The notes beneath the pieces were generated by a model. That model was not told the DNA's origin. It made no database searches and worked only from the letters and a program-made list of their open reading frames with translations. From positions 1 to 5,936 of the forward strand of contig CAJYBN010000173.1 in NCBI GenBank assembly GCA_913064925.1: a stretch of DNA of 5,936 nt, written 5' to 3'. Positions 5,665 to 5,936 of this stretch are shown here, piece after piece. Position 1 is the first letter of the stretch. Every line of letters starts with the position of its first letter. The DNA comes from an uncultured Peptococcaceae bacterium. GTDB taxonomy: Bacteria > Bacillota > Desulfotomaculia > Desulfotomaculales > Desulfallaceae. The position numbers and the translations under genes are program-made.

Positions 5665-5696
5665 ACCCCCTACGGTATTTAGGAAAGGCCTGACCC
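5651..5696 (-). repeat. Right inverted arm of the element: paired 18-bp repeats
   Basis: TTAGGAAAGGCCTGACCC occurs at 5651-5668 and 5679-5696, a 28-bp period equal to that of the left arm, with TACGGTA in the spacer. The reverse complement matches 3738-3783 at 43 of 46 positions. Both copies continue outward with CCCTA-like sequence not found beside the left copies. The outer repeat overlaps the last codons and the stop codon of uvrA. Confidence 0.9.
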
Positions 5697-5936
5697 CCTA
5701 TGGCCCGCTAAGGCTTGCTTGAGGAAGCGGGCGGTGTGGGAATGGGGGCACTGCGCCACTTCCTCGGGGGTCCCCGCCGCCACCACTTCTCCCCCGCGGT
5801 CGCCGCCCTCGGGGCCCAGGTCGATGATGTAGTCGGCGGTCTTGATGACGTCCAGGTTGTGCTCGATAACCAGCACGGTGTCGCCGGCGTCCACCAGCCG
5901 GTGCAGCACGTTGAGCAGCCGGTGGATGTCGGCCAA
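5679..5936 (-). CDS. uvrA: UvrABC system protein A, C-terminal end only
   Basis: Only the last 85 residues are inside the window; the 5' part lies past the right edge. UvrA is the ABC-type ATPase dimer that finds lesions and loads UvrB. The visible part is the end of the second nucleotide-binding domain: DIHRLLNVLHRLVDAGDTV, then the H-loop in VIEHNLDVIK (local H26), ADYIIDLGPEGGD at local 34-46, and AAGTPEEVA, all highly characteristic. The leftmost visible codon, TTG, is an internal leucine and not a start. The last codons (GSGLS and TAA, 5696-5679) are written entirely in the right-arm repeat, so the natural C-terminus has been replaced or extended by the element. The conserved core ends before this point, at RFLKQAL, so function is probably kept. 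The gene is upstream of uvrC on the same strand. Confidence 0.95.
   Translation of the reverse strand: MADIHRLLNVLHRLVDAGDTVLVIEHNLDVIKTADYIIDLGPEGGDRGGEVVAAGTPEEVAQCPHSHTARFLKQALAGHRGSGLS

Larger units (their letters stand above)
3738..5696 (-). mobile_element. RAYT/IS200-like Y1-transposase element with 46-bp inverted arms, inserted between uvrA and uvrC
   Basis: A 1,959-bp unit is bounded by 46-bp inverted arms, each holding two full copies of an 18-bp repeat. It encodes one HUH/Y1 transposase on the minus strand, flanked by strongly AT-rich non-coding DNA in an otherwise GC-rich window. Classical IS200/IS605 elements lack long terminal inverted repeats. REP-associated tyrosine transposases (RAYTs) are instead flanked by inverted copies of short repeats, which fits better here. 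On the right arm one repeat is preceded by GTAG when read inward, recalling the GTAG tetranucleotide beside REP hairpins; this holds for only one of the four full copies and is weak support. No target duplication is visible, as expected for Y1 enzymes. The element separates two genes of one repair pathway. Boundaries are inferred from the arms and not from an empty site. Confidence 0.8.

Noticed and set aside
3725..5705. Target site duplication at the element ends
   Set aside because: The flanks share only short C-runs (CACCCCC left, CCCTATGG right) that could be chance. Y1 transposition is not expected to make duplications.

Overview
The window reads as part of a GC-rich bacterial chromosome. 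All genes lie on the minus strand, so they read from right to left: the 3' end of uvrA, a roughly 2 kb mobile element, uvrC, a Cof-type HAD phosphatase, and a ROK-family sugar kinase cut by the left edge. Neighbouring uvrA and uvrC, a TTG start backed by a strong GGAGGT Shine-Dalgarno, a B. subtilis-like UvrC and a ROK kinase with a CxCGxxGC zinc motif together suggest a high-GC Firmicute of the Clostridia (Peptococcaceae / Desulfotomaculum / Pelotomaculum type). That placement is inference and not certain.

Region by region: 1-839 is the ROK kinase, without its C-terminal end. Positions 840-996 are a spacer built of degenerate direct repeats that copy the 3' end of the HAD gene. Positions 997-1818 hold the HAD hydrolase, whose TTG start overlaps the uvrC stop. 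Positions 1815-3725 hold a full-length uvrC. Positions 3738-5696 are an insertion with 46-bp inverted arms, each containing two copies of GGGTCAGGCCTTTCCTAA plus a truncated third copy. Inside are a very AT-rich non-coding stretch (3784-4158), a Y1 (HUH) transposase gene (4159-5412), and a second AT-rich stretch made of successive small tandem duplications (5467-5596). Positions 5679-5936 are the C-terminal end of UvrA.

UvrA and UvrC belong to the same nucleotide excision repair pathway, and the two genes were probably adjacent before the element landed between them. The right arm runs into uvrA and supplies its last codons and stop. The left arm ends at the uvrC ribosome binding site, so the element now forms the whole uvrA-uvrC junction. 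The most interesting object is this element. It resembles a REP-associated tyrosine transposase (RAYT) unit, but it has paired terminal repeats, a long Gln/Gly-rich linker built from 24-bp tandem units, and a C-terminal helix-turn-helix resembling the DNA-binding domain of DnaA.
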